This document shows, piece by piece, positions 54,168-63,500 of a stretch of DNA of 64,000 nucleotides; within the stretch, counting starts at the first letter, position 1, and each line of letters opens with the position of its first letter. The position numbers and the translations under genes are program-made. Where the stretch lies: positions 558,001-622,000 of the forward strand of contig NZ_SPNJ01000002.1 of assembly GCF_004563925.1 (NCBI RefSeq), written 5' to 3'. This stretch comes from Herbaspirillum sp. 3R11 (GTDB taxonomy: Bacteria > Pseudomonadota > Gammaproteobacteria > Burkholderiales > Burkholderiaceae_D). The notes under the pieces are model-generated. The model saw only the letters and a list, made by a program, of their open reading frames with translations, did no database searches and was not told where the DNA came from.

Positions 54168-55841
54168 TTGAACAATCTGTTGCGAGTCAAATGGACGCTC
54201 AAGGCCAAGGTCATCATGGTCGTGGTCGCTGCCGTCCTCGTGACGACCGCGGTGATCGTGGCAGTCTCGCTGACTGTCATGAAGCGCGACATCAAGGCGC
54301 TGATCGGCGTGCAGCAGTACACCACGATCAAGATGGTTGCCACCGCGCTGGACGAGAGCTTCCACACGCGCCGCGTCACCCTGCGCGCCTTGTTGCAAGG
54401 CCTGCCGCCGGAAGCGCGGCGTGACCCGCACCTGCTGCAGGTCTACCTCGCCAGCCACACCAGCCTGACCGAGGCGTTCTTCAATTTCTCGGTGTTCGGC
54501 GCCGACGGTCAGTTGCTCGCCAACTTCAACGATACCAGCGCCATCGGCCGTTTCAACGTGGCCGACCGCGAATACATGCGCCGCACGCTGGAGTTGAAGC
54601 ACGGCGTGATTTCCGAGCCGCTGCGCAGCCAGATTTCCAAGCGCGCCATCGTGCTGATGACCGAGCCGCTGTTCGACGACAGCGGCAACATCGAGATGGT
54701 GTTCGTTGCCGCCATCGACCTGCAGCAAGCCAATTTTCTCGGCCAGTTCACCGGCACCAAGGTCGGCAAGACCGGCTTCATCTACATCATCACCGCCAAG
54801 GGCGTCATCGTCGACCACATCGACAAGGCGCGCATCCTGCAGCATGCCGACAGCGCCGGCGGCAAGAGCGGCGGTACGGAACAGGCGCTGGCCGGCTTTG
54901 AGGGCAGCATGGAAGGCACCAACCGAAGCGGCCAGGCGGCGATGTTTTCGTTCAAGCGCATGAAGACGACGGACTGGATCATCGGTTCGATCTATCTGCA
55001 GGAGGATGCTTTCCAGCCGATTCGCGACATGCAGGAAAAGGCCTTGCTGGTGTCGCTGTCGCTGGCGGCGCTGGCCGGCTGGCTGGCCTGGCTGATCATG
55101 TCGGCCCTGATCGATCCTCTGCACCGGCTGCACGGCCACATCCAGAAAATCCGCGCCTCCAAGACGTATGACGAAGTGCCGCTGTCGTATCGGGAAGATG
55201 AAATCGGCGACCTCGGCAGCGCCTTCAATTCGCTCATGCGCGAACGCAAGGACACGGAAATGGAGCTGGACCAGGCGCGCGTCAATCTGGAAAGCATGAA
55301 CAAGGCGCTGGAACGGCTGGCGCTGGAAGACGATCTCACCGGTCTCGCCAATCGTCGCCAGTTCGATCTCAGCCTGCAGGAAGAATTCAGCCGCGCCATG
55401 CGTAATGGCGTTTCGCTGGCGCTGGTGATGATCGACGTCGATCATTTCAAACAATACAACGACATCTACGGCCACCTCGCCGGCGACCAGTGCCTGCGCA
55501 AGGTCGGTCGCGTGATCAAGGCGCAGCAGGCGCGTCCGGGCGATCTGATGGCGCGTTACGGCGGCGAAGAAGTGGGCATCCTGCTGCCTGGCACCGACGA
55601 AGCCGGCGCGATGGCGGTGGCCGAACGGATCCGCATGGCGGTGCGCCAGCTGGGCCTGCTGCATGAAGGCAACGAGGCCGGCATCGTCACCATCAGCGCC
55701 GGCGTCAGCGCGTTCGTGCCGATCCGCGATGTCGACGCTGCCGACAAGCTCATGCGCGCCGCCGACAAGGCGCTCTACCTTGCCAAGGCGCAAGGCCGCG
55801 ACTGCATCCGCAGCAGCAGCGATTTGCCGGCGTCGTCCTGA
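54168..55841 (+). CDS. Membrane diguanylate cyclase (dCache-HAMP-GGDEF)
   Basis: Starts at TTG 54168 after GAGAAGAAAAACAT; 557 residues. A membrane helix (about 12-37) is followed by a periplasmic double-Cache sensor (ALDESFHTRRVTLRALLQGL, ISEPLRSQISKRAIVLMTEPL, GFIYIITAKGVIVDHID). A second helix (about 295-315), a HAMP domain and a coiled coil lead to the GGDEF domain with DDLTGLANRRQFD, I-site RPGD and active site GGEEV. The last position is Val instead of Phe. Catalytic Glu and metal-binding Asp (LVMIDVDHFKQYND) are present, so activity is plausible. It is closely similar in arrangement to the 37882-39441 protein. Confidence 0.87.
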   Translation: MNNLLRVKWTLKAKVIMVVVAAVLVTTAVIVAVSLTVMKRDIKALIGVQQYTTIKMVATALDESFHTRRVTLRALLQGLPPEARRDPHLLQVYLASHTSLTEAFFNFSVFGADGQLLANFNDTSAIGRFNVADREYMRRTLELKHGVISEPLRSQISKRAIVLMTEPLFDDSGNIEMVFVAAIDLQQANFLGQFTGTKVGKTGFIYIITAKGVIVDHIDKARILQHADSAGGKSGGTEQALAGFEGSMEGTNRSGQAAMFSFKRMKTTDWIIGSIYLQEDAFQPIRDMQEKALLVSLSLAALAGWLAWLIMSALIDPLHRLHGHIQKIRASKTYDEVPLSYREDEIGDLGSAFNSLMRERKDTEMELDQARVNLESMNKALERLALEDDLTGLANRRQFDLSLQEEFSRAMRNGVSLALVMIDVDHFKQYNDIYGHLAGDQCLRKVGRVIKAQQARPGDLMARYGGEEVGILLPGTDEAGAMAVAERIRMAVRQLGLLHEGNEAGIVTISAGVSAFVPIRDVDAADKLMRAADKALYLAKAQGRDCIRSSSDLPASS

Positions 55842-55854
55842 ACTTCCATCTCTT

Positions 55855-56781
55855 TTAATTTTTCTTGTATTGGCGCGTGATCTTCTTCGCCAGGTCGAGG
55901 AAATTCTTTTCCGCCGGCGAGATGCTGGCGGTGCGGCTGACCAGTGTGATCGGCGCCACCAGCGCCGGCTTGGCGTCGCGGATACGGCAGTACACCACGC
56001 TGTCGCGATGGAAATCCTTCATCGACGCCGGCACCACCGAGATGCCGCCGCCTGCCGCGACCAGGCTGATGTTGGTCAGCATGCGTTCGACTTCGGAGGC
56101 GATGTGCGGCGTGAATCCGGCGTTTTCGCACGCCTCGATCAGGTTTGAATACATGCCCGGCGCACCGTGTCGCCGCACCAGGATAAATTGTTCGTCGGCC
56201 AGCGCGCGCAGCGACACGGTCGGCATGTCGCCTTTCTGCTGCTTCTCCAGCAGTGCATGTCCCATCGGCAGGATCAGCAGCATTTCTTCGTCCAGCAATT
56301 GCAGGAAGCCGATGCCGCGCGGCTGGCTGACCGGTGCGCGCAGGAAGCCGAGATTGACCTTGCCTTGTTCGATCTCTTCCGTCAGCTCTGCCGCGTTGCC
56401 TTCGCGCAGGTCGAGGTGCACGCCGGGGTAGGCGTCGCGATACGCGCGGATGATGCCGGGGATCAGCGGATGCGCGGCGGCCGAGCTGGTGAAGCCGATC
56501 ACGATGGTGCCTTCAAAACCTTGCGCCGCGCGTGCGGCCTTGGCGGACGCCAGTTCGACGCTGCGCAGGATGGCTTTGGCTTCCTGCAGGAACGCGGCGC
56601 CGCCGGCGGTCAGTTCGGCGCCTTTCGGGTGGCGGCGGAACAGGTCGAAGCCGAGCTCCTTTTCCAGCATCCTGATCTGGTGGCTCAGCGGGGGTTGCTG
56701 CATCTCCAGCCGTTCCGCGGCGCGGGTGAAGTGCTGTTCTTCGGCGACTACGAGGAAGTAGCGGAGGTGGCGGAGTTCCAT
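55855..56781 (-). CDS. LysR-family transcriptional regulator
   Basis: A 308-residue LysR protein. The winged helix (residues 1-60) is MELRHLRYFLVVAEEQHFTRAAERLEMQQPPLSHQIRMLEKELGFDLF. The effector domain starts with GTIVIGFTSSAAAHPLIPGIIRAYRDAYPGVHLDLREGN, the pattern of the CatR/BenM group. It converges with the cyclase gene, 13 bases apart, and its promoter faces the inverted-repeat element. It has no divergent partner beside it, so its target is unknown. Confidence 0.9.
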   Translation of the reverse strand: MELRHLRYFLVVAEEQHFTRAAERLEMQQPPLSHQIRMLEKELGFDLFRRHPKGAELTAGGAAFLQEAKAILRSVELASAKAARAAQGFEGTIVIGFTSSAAAHPLIPGIIRAYRDAYPGVHLDLREGNAAELTEEIEQGKVNLGFLRAPVSQPRGIGFLQLLDEEMLLILPMGHALLEKQQKGDMPTVSLRALADEQFILVRRHGAPGMYSNLIEACENAGFTPHIASEVERMLTNISLVAAGGGISVVPASMKDFHRDSVVYCRIRDAKPALVAPITLVSRTASISPAEKNFLDLAKKITRQYKKN

Positions 56782-56897
56782 TGTTGTTATCTATTTTGGG
56801 TTTGGGATTCTGGATGTGGATACATTTTACATCTGGTCTTTTGTTTCAACTTTCTTCTGAGATGTTGATGCTTGGTGTTCTTCGGACGACCGTGGTT

Positions 56898-57455
56898 GCC
56901 GGGGGCGGCCCGGCAGCCGCTCACTTTCTTTGCTTCGCCAAAGAAAGTAAGCAAAGAAAGGCGACCGCGATTCGCCGCCCCTTTGGGGTTCCCGTTGGCG
57001 CCGTACTCAAATCGGGAAGGGAAACAAACTCGCTGCGCTCAGACAAGTTTCCCTTCTTTATCCGATTTGAGCACGTCACCAACGGCGACTCATAAGCGGA
57101 ATTCTTTTTTCGGCTCGCTTCGCATTGCCTTGGGTGGCTCGCCTTCGGCATCGTGATTCTCATTTTTTCTTTTTTTTGAGTGATGGCGAAGAACTTCGAC
57201 CGTCGCTCCACTTCCGTCGCCCTGGCGATGCGCAGCGAGCCAGTTTGGCCGTTCCGCTTGGAGCCAGCCGGTGATGCGATGCGAAAAATGGAAAAAGAGG
57301 GGAAACTTGTCTGAGCGCAGCGAGTTTGTTTCCCCTCCCATTTTTTGCTTCGCAGCACCGGGAAGTCCGAAGGACCTGGATCCCGCGGTCGCCTTTCTTT
57401 GCTTACTTTCTTTGGCGAGACAAAGAAAGTGAGTAGCTGCCGGGCTACCCCCGGC
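56898..57455. repeat. Large imperfect inverted-repeat element, about 0.56 kb
   Basis: Outer arms 56898-56969 and 57384-57455 are inverted copies sharing TTTCTTTGCTTACTTTCTTT-type sequence. Inner 35-bp arms 57019-57053 and 57300-57334 are exact inverse copies sharing GGGAAACAAACTCGCTG. Inner and outer arms keep the same order, so the whole unit can fold into one long stem. The centre has T- and A-rich stretches. No coding frame is credible. Repeats with this AAAGAAAGTAAGCAAAGAAAG sequence occur dispersed in beta- and gammaproteobacteria, to my knowledge. It fills the gap between the LysR and dicarboxylate-transporter genes. Confidence 0.7.
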
Positions 57456-57652
57456 GAAGGGTCGATCGAAGAAAGAACAATTCAAACTACCGACGAATCA
57501 AAGTCGGAACAAAACAAGAACCCACAATTGCGGATACCCCTCATCCCCTCCATCCCCCGCACCTTCCCCCAAACGTATAAAATTTCACCCAATCAATAAA
57601 CTAACAAAATACAACCCGGAGACCGCCTGACGCCTAACCAGCCAGGCAACCA

Positions 57653-58894
57653 ATGAAGCAACCCCTCTACAAAAACGCCTTCCTGCAAATGGTCGTCGCC
57701 ATCGCCATCGGCATCGCGCTCGGCCACGCCGATCCGCAGCTGGCGGTGCAGATGAAGCCGCTCAGCGATGGCTTCGTGCGCCTGATTGGCATGCTGATCG
57801 GCGTGGTGATGTTTGCGCTGGTGGTGTCGGGCATCGCCGGCATGCAGGACAAGATGCATGCCGCCAAGGTCGGCGGCAAGGCCATCGTCTATTTTGAAAT
57901 CATGACCTTCGTCTCGCTCGGTTTCGGCATGCTCGCCGCCGACCTGCTGCAACCTGGCGTCGGCTCCCATCTCGACCTGTCGCATGTCGCCGACGGCGCG
58001 CACTACGCGGCGAAACTGTCGACTTCGGGCGTGGCGGACTTCCTGCTCAACATCATTCCCAACAGCTTCTTCGAAGCGTTCACGCGCAACAGCAGCCTGC
58101 AGATCCTGTTGCTGGCAGTGCTGTTCGGCGTTGCGCTGTCGCGCATGGGCGAGCGCGGCCGCAGCCTGCTCAATTTCATCGAAGCCAATCTGCGCATCCT
58201 GTTCGGGATGATCAACATCATCCTCAAGGTCGCGCCGCTGGCCGCGTTCGGCGCCATGGCCTATACCATCGGACGCTACGGCGTGGGGTCGGTGCTGCCG
58301 CTGCTGCATTTCGTCGGCGCGATCTATCTCGCCAGCATTGCCTTCATCTGCCTGGTGATGGGACTGATCGCGCGCGTGGCGGGCGTCAACATCTTCCGCC
58401 TGATCGCTTTCATCAAGGAAGAACTGCTGCTGGTGTTTTTCACCACCTCATCCATGGCGGCGCTGCCCGGACTGACCGAAAAGATGGAACGCCTCGGCTG
58501 CTCGCGCGCGGTGGTGCGGCTGGTGCTGCCGACCGGCTATACCTTCAACCTCAACGGCACCAACATCTATCTCACCATGGCGGCGCTGTTCCTGGCGCAG
58601 GCCGGCGGCATCGAGGTGAGCCTGTGGCAGCAACTGTCGCTGCTGGCGATCTGCATGCTGACGTCCAAGGGCGCCACCAGCGTGACCGGCTCCGGCTTCA
58701 TCGCGCTGGCGGCGACCCTGAGCACGCTGCAGATCGTGCCGGTGGGCGGCATCGTCCTGCTGCTCGGCGTGGAACGGCTGATGAAATGCCGCTCGCTGAG
58801 CAATGTCATCGGCAATTGTCTGGCCTGCGTGGTGATCTGCGCGTGGGACAAGGCGCTCGATCGTGAACGCCTGACGCAGGCCTTGCGCGCATAA
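57653..58894 (+). CDS. C4-dicarboxylate / amino acid:cation symporter (DAACS)
   Basis: A 413-residue membrane transporter of the DctA/GltP family. It has eight helices with a re-entrant loop region: KNAFLQMVVAIAIGIALGHADPQLAVQMKPLSDGFVRLI, the Ser-rich loop FFTTSSMAALPGLTEKM (near residue 263) and GYTFNLNGTNIYLTMAALFLAQ (near residue 292). It imports fumarate, malate, succinate or acidic amino acids with protons or sodium. The gene for an exported lyase of the fumarase superfamily is convergent beside it, which could supply the substrate. Confidence 0.92.
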   Translation: MKQPLYKNAFLQMVVAIAIGIALGHADPQLAVQMKPLSDGFVRLIGMLIGVVMFALVVSGIAGMQDKMHAAKVGGKAIVYFEIMTFVSLGFGMLAADLLQPGVGSHLDLSHVADGAHYAAKLSTSGVADFLLNIIPNSFFEAFTRNSSLQILLLAVLFGVALSRMGERGRSLLNFIEANLRILFGMINIILKVAPLAAFGAMAYTIGRYGVGSVLPLLHFVGAIYLASIAFICLVMGLIARVAGVNIFRLIAFIKEELLLVFFTTSSMAALPGLTEKMERLGCSRAVVRLVLPTGYTFNLNGTNIYLTMAALFLAQAGGIEVSLWQQLSLLAICMLTSKGATSVTGSGFIALAATLSTLQIVPVGGIVLLLGVERLMKCRSLSNVIGNCLACVVICAWDKALDRERLTQALRA

Positions 58895-58897
58895 AAA

Positions 58898-58918
58898 AGT
58901 CCCGGACTGGCCGGGACT
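58898..58918 (-). terminator. Intrinsic terminator of the lyase operon
   Basis: Stem AGTCCCGG / CCGGGACT with a five-base loop; on the minus strand it is followed by a run of T (complement of AAAAAA at 58893-58898). It lies about 70 bases past the lyase stop and directly after the symporter stop. Confidence 0.75.
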
Positions 58919-58988
58919 GAAAACCTACTTCTGCTACTACTCCACTTCTTTCTCTCGAAAGTCTTTCCTGTTCTGCTCGCTGGCTGAT

Positions 58989-60506
58989 TTATTTACCCAG
59001 CTTGTAGAACGTCTGATCCAGTCTGGCCGATGCCGCCGCCAGCTTTTTACGCTGCTGATCGAGCCAGGCGACATCCTTGGCCAGCTTGTTCTTTTCCACG
59101 CCGAGCATGCGCTCGACTTCGGCGCGTTGCGGGCCGCCCAGACCCTTGCTCGAATCCAGCATGTTCTGCGCCGTCAGCGACTTCTTGTACTGTTCCTGCG
59201 TCAGCGGGAATTGGTTACGCTCAAAGTCGAATTTCTTGACCGCTTCGGTATAGATCTGCTGCACCACGTCGAACGGGATATCGGCCGGTTTCATCTTGTT
59301 GGTGCGGCCGTAGGTCACCAGGTCGGAGGCGAAATGGTGGCCGACGCGGAACGGCACGTCGGAGTCGCGTTGCAGGATGTCGGCCAGCTCGGTGGTGGTC
59401 GAATAGTCGGCATCGACTTCCTGCAACGCGCGCGCCTTGTCGATGACCAGGTTGTCGAGCAGGTCGGCCAGCTTGACGAAGGCGTTGGAGGTCAGCTCCA
59501 GTGTCTTCTCCACCTGGTCGCGCTTGTAGTCGGGCATGCCGGGGGAGACGTTGTGCGCTTCCAGCTGGAAGGTCATGGCGCCGCCGACGATGTCGCTGGC
59601 CTGCAGACGCAGCACGTTCAGGCCGTAGGGGTTGCGTTTCTGCGGCATGATGCTGCTGGTGCCGGTGAGGCGGCCTTCCTGAATCATGATCCACGGATAG
59701 GGCTGGTGATATTGGGTGTGGAAGTCCTGCATCAGGATGCCGATGGTCAGCGCGGCATTGCTGCACAGGCTCACCAGCTCCATGCCCTGGTCGAGCGCGC
59801 CGAGTTGCGCGGCGTCGTAGGAATTTTCAATCGGACCATCGAAGCCGAGCAGTTCCGCCAGACGCTTGCGGTCGACCGGGAAGCTTGAGGTGCCCAGCGC
59901 GCCGGCGCCGAGCGGGCTCAGGTTCAGGCGTGCATAGGATTCCTGCAGACGGGCGCTGTCGCGGCCGAATGCCGAGGAGAACGCCAGCAGATAGTGGGCG
60001 AACGTGGTCGGCTGCGCCTGCACGCCGTTGGTGTAGGCCGGCACGATGGTGTCGAGGTTCTTCTCGGCCAGCTCCAGCACTTCCGCCTTCGACTTGTTCA
60101 TCGCTTCCATCAGATCCAGCGTGCGCTCGCGCTGCATCAGGCGGCGGTTGGTCGACAGGATGTCCTGGCGGCTGCGGCCGGAGTGCATGCGCGAACCGTC
60201 GGGGCCGGCGATGGCCAGGATCAGCGGTTCGTATTGCAGGTAATCGGACGGACGCTTGGCGCCGGGCAGGTCGCCGTTCTTGATGACCTGGTCCACTGCC
60301 GAGACGATCTTCTTGCCGAGCTCGGGCGGCACGATCTTGTTCTCGATCACCATCACCGTGGAGGCCTTGTTCATCTCGCCGAGGAAGTAGAAGTAATCGT
60401 GGTACGGCGACTTCTTGCCGGCCGGTGCGGCATAGGCGGCATTGGCCAACGTCATGGCCGCCAACGCCAGTGTGGCGATGCGAAGGGAGAGAGGTTTATT
60501 GAGCAT
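58989..60506 (-). CDS. Exported argininosuccinate-lyase-like enzyme (fumarase/aspartase superfamily)
   Basis: A 505-residue protein with a signal peptide (SLRIATLALAAMTLANAAYA), so it should act in the periplasm. The mature part is a fumarase/aspartase-superfamily lyase: MHSGRSRQDILSTN (near residue 107), TTFAHYLLAFSSAF and the signature SSIMPQKRNPYGLNVLR (near residue 283). These match argininosuccinate lyase rather than fumarase or aspartase. The cytoplasmic ArgH has no signal peptide, so the substrate probably differs; fumarate would be a product of most such reactions. The start, after AAGGTAACGACA, overlaps the last bases of the exoprotein gene. A C4-dicarboxylate importer is convergent beside it. 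Confidence 0.85.
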   Translation of the reverse strand: MLNKPLSLRIATLALAAMTLANAAYAAPAGKKSPYHDYFYFLGEMNKASTVMVIENKIVPPELGKKIVSAVDQVIKNGDLPGAKRPSDYLQYEPLILAIAGPDGSRMHSGRSRQDILSTNRRLMQRERTLDLMEAMNKSKAEVLELAEKNLDTIVPAYTNGVQAQPTTFAHYLLAFSSAFGRDSARLQESYARLNLSPLGAGALGTSSFPVDRKRLAELLGFDGPIENSYDAAQLGALDQGMELVSLCSNAALTIGILMQDFHTQYHQPYPWIMIQEGRLTGTSSIMPQKRNPYGLNVLRLQASDIVGGAMTFQLEAHNVSPGMPDYKRDQVEKTLELTSNAFVKLADLLDNLVIDKARALQEVDADYSTTTELADILQRDSDVPFRVGHHFASDLVTYGRTNKMKPADIPFDVVQQIYTEAVKKFDFERNQFPLTQEQYKKSLTAQNMLDSSKGLGGPQRAEVERMLGVEKNKLAKDVAWLDQQRKKLAAASARLDQTFYKLGK

Positions 60507-63500
60507 TGTCGTTACCTTGAGTGCTGGAGTTGGATGAGGATGAATTGCCGGTCGGTTCGCCGGCCTGACCGGCTGTGGCGACGTCGATGGTCAGGCGGCG
60601 CGCGCTTTCGTTGAACGGCGAGAACACGTTGCTGTTGCCGCTCGGTCGGTTCCAGGCGTTGGCGGTCTGGTCGGTCTGCAGTGCTGCAGTGGTCGGCGCC
60701 GTGGCGACATTGGTCAGCAGGTTGCTGATGCCGCGGCCGAAGTTGTAGATCACCACGCCATTGCCGCTGGCGGCAAAGGTGGTGGCGTCACCGCTTTGCA
60801 CGATCGGCGCCCCGTTGGGTGCATTGACGTTGACCAGCAAGACGCCGTCGACCACCTTCAGGGAATTGGTACCGCCGGTAAAGCGTATTCCGGCAGCGCC
60901 ATTGCTGCTGACGTTGAGCGTCATGCCGGCGCTGCCGCCGGTGCTGATGGTGTTGAAGCCGTTGGTGCTGCTGCCGACGAAGGCGATGCCGTCGCCGCTG
61001 CCTTTGGCGGTGCCGTTCAATACAATCGCGCCGCTGTTCGACGAGATATTCACGCCGGCTGCCGCGCCCGAACTCGGACTGCGGATCGTCATGCCGGCGC
61101 TGCCCGACGCGCTGCCGCTGGTGCCGTCCAGCGTCAGCTTGCCGGTATTGGTCGAGATGATTGTGCTGCTGGCATTGGTCGACGGATAGATAGTGATGCC
61201 GCCGGCGTTGGTCGACGTGCCGGTCACCGTGACCGAGCCGCTGCCGGTGGCGCGCAGCGCGTTGGTGCCGGTGAGGATGCTCACGCCGTCGCCGTAGACG
61301 CTGGAACCGGTCACACTCAGGGCGCCGTTTTCCACGCTCACCAGCGCGTTGCCGCTGCTGTAGAAGCTGACGCCGTCGCCCTGGTCGGCGGCATTGCCGA
61401 TCAGCGTGACGTTGCCGGATCCGGTGGTCTGGATCTTGTTGGTCACGCCGAGGATTGCGATGCCGTGATCCAGCTCGGGCACGTTGGGCGAATGGAAGTT
61501 GCCGTTGAGCGTGATGTTGCCGCCCTGCGACGAGATGTTGTTGACCGAGGCGGTGCCGTTGCCGCCCAGCGCGATCGCATCCGAGGTACCGACTGAGTCG
61601 CCGCGCAGCGTGATGTCGCCGTTGACCGTGGTGACGTTGACGCCGATGGCGCTGCCGCTTGAATTGAAGAAGATGCCGTAGCCGCCGAAGCTGTTGGTGC
61701 TGTTGCCGTTGATGGCGATGTTGCCACTGGTGGCGCCGACGTTGACGATGGCGTTCAGCGCGGACGGCGCGATGTCGACGCCGCGGCCCGAGGCGCTGGT
61801 GCCGTTGAGGCTGATGTTGCCGGTGGTGGTCTTGATGTTGACGGCCGCATACTGACCACCGACGTCGATCGACAAGGCCTTGAACGAGCCGCTCGAATTG
61901 TTGATCACGGTGTTGTTGCCGGTCAGCGTGACGTTGCCGGCGGTGCTGGTGACGTTGACCTGCGAACCGGCCGCCGAGCTGGTGCCATTGCCGGACGCGA
62001 TCAGCGCCAGCGCCGGCGTGGTGCCGCCCGAGGTATTGCCGGTGATGTTGATGTCGCCGGTGGTCGCTATGCTGATCACCGAGCTGGCGCCGGTGGAGTT
62101 GAGCACCGTGCCGTAGCTGCCGGTGCTGCTGCCGTTGACGTTGATGGCGCCGCCCGCAGTGGCGTTGAGCGTGACCGAACCGGTGCCGCTGGCGGCCAGG
62201 TAGACGCCACGGCTTGCGCCTGCGAAGCCGCCGCTGTTGGCCTTGACCGTCAGGTTGCCGCTGCCGACGGTGAGCGTCTGCGACGACGTCGCCGCAGTCG
62301 AGCAGACCAGCACGCCGAAGCCCGAGCTGGCGTTGCCGCTGACGGTCAGGTTGCCGGAACCAGTGGCGGCGATGGTGTTGTTGGTGCTGAAGATACGCGT
62401 GCCGTTGCCGCTGCCCAGCGTGGTGCCGTCCACCACGATCGAGCCGCTGCCGTTGGTGACGATGCGGCTGCCGCCGGTTACCACGAACGCATCGGTGGCA
62501 ACGGAGACGTTGGCCTGGTTGGCGACCATGTTGATGTTGCCGCCGCCGGCGTCGATGGTCGATCCGGAAACGTTGATCGTGTTGCTGCTGGTCGTGAGGT
62601 TGCCGCCGTTGGTGGAGATGGTGCTGCCGGACAGTGCGATCGAACCGTTGCCGGTATTGCCGAAGTTGGCGATCAGGGAAACGTTGAGCGACTTGCCGGT
62701 GGCATTGCTGATCACATGATTGGTCATGTTGATGCTGCGATGCGCCTGTAAGGTCAGCGACGAATTGCCGACCGCCTTGACGTCGTCGAGCACGTTGATG
62801 TCGCCGCCGTTGGTCGGGCTGCCGGCAGCGGTGAGGACAACCACGTTGGCGCCTTCCGACAAGGAGGCGTTGAGCGTCGCCGAACTCAGCGTGGAGTTGG
62901 CCGCGCCGCTCGAAGTGAAGGGCGAGGACGACGTCATGTTGACGCTGGCGGCGCTGGTGATGTTGAGATTGTACGGATCGATGAGCCAGTCGCCGCCCTG
63001 TCCGGACGCCGCGCCGACGTGGACCAGGCCGCTGGCTTGAAGATCGTGGCCCGAGGTTTCCACCTTGCCGCCGCGTCCTGTCGCGCCTCCTGCCTGCGCA
63101 CTGATGTCGCCATAGAAGCGCGTGCTGCCGGTCGACCACAACACCACCGTGCCGCCTTTGCCGCTGTTGACGGCGTCAGCCTTGATGGTGGCGTCGCCGC
63201 CCATGAAGACGGCGTCGGACTGATGCTCCGTGCCGCTGCCTTGATAATTGCCGCCGACCAGCACGGTGCCGCCGCCGGCGTCGCCGGATGCGTCGATGCG
63301 GGTGCCGTCGTACAGGCCTACGTATTGGCCGAGGACTTTGGCGCTGCCGCCGGTCTCGCCGCTGTTAAGGCCCGACACATTCAGCGTACCGCTGTTGGCG
63401 ACTACGCCGGAATCCCCACCGTCGAGCAGGATGCTGCCGTTGCGGTTCTGCAGGCTGCGCGCTTCGATCACGCCGTTGTTGTTGACCACATTGGACAGCA

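Noticed and set aside
52178..55793. Long antisense open frames opposite the methyltransferase and cyclase genes
   Set aside because: They mirror the codon structure of well-supported genes and have biased, domain-free translations rich in His, Gln and Arg.
60800..63100. Dense short DNA repeats that could suggest a CRISPR array
   Set aside because: They are imperfect codon repeats of the Gly/Asn/Thr-rich exoprotein, with no constant repeat and no spacers of even length.
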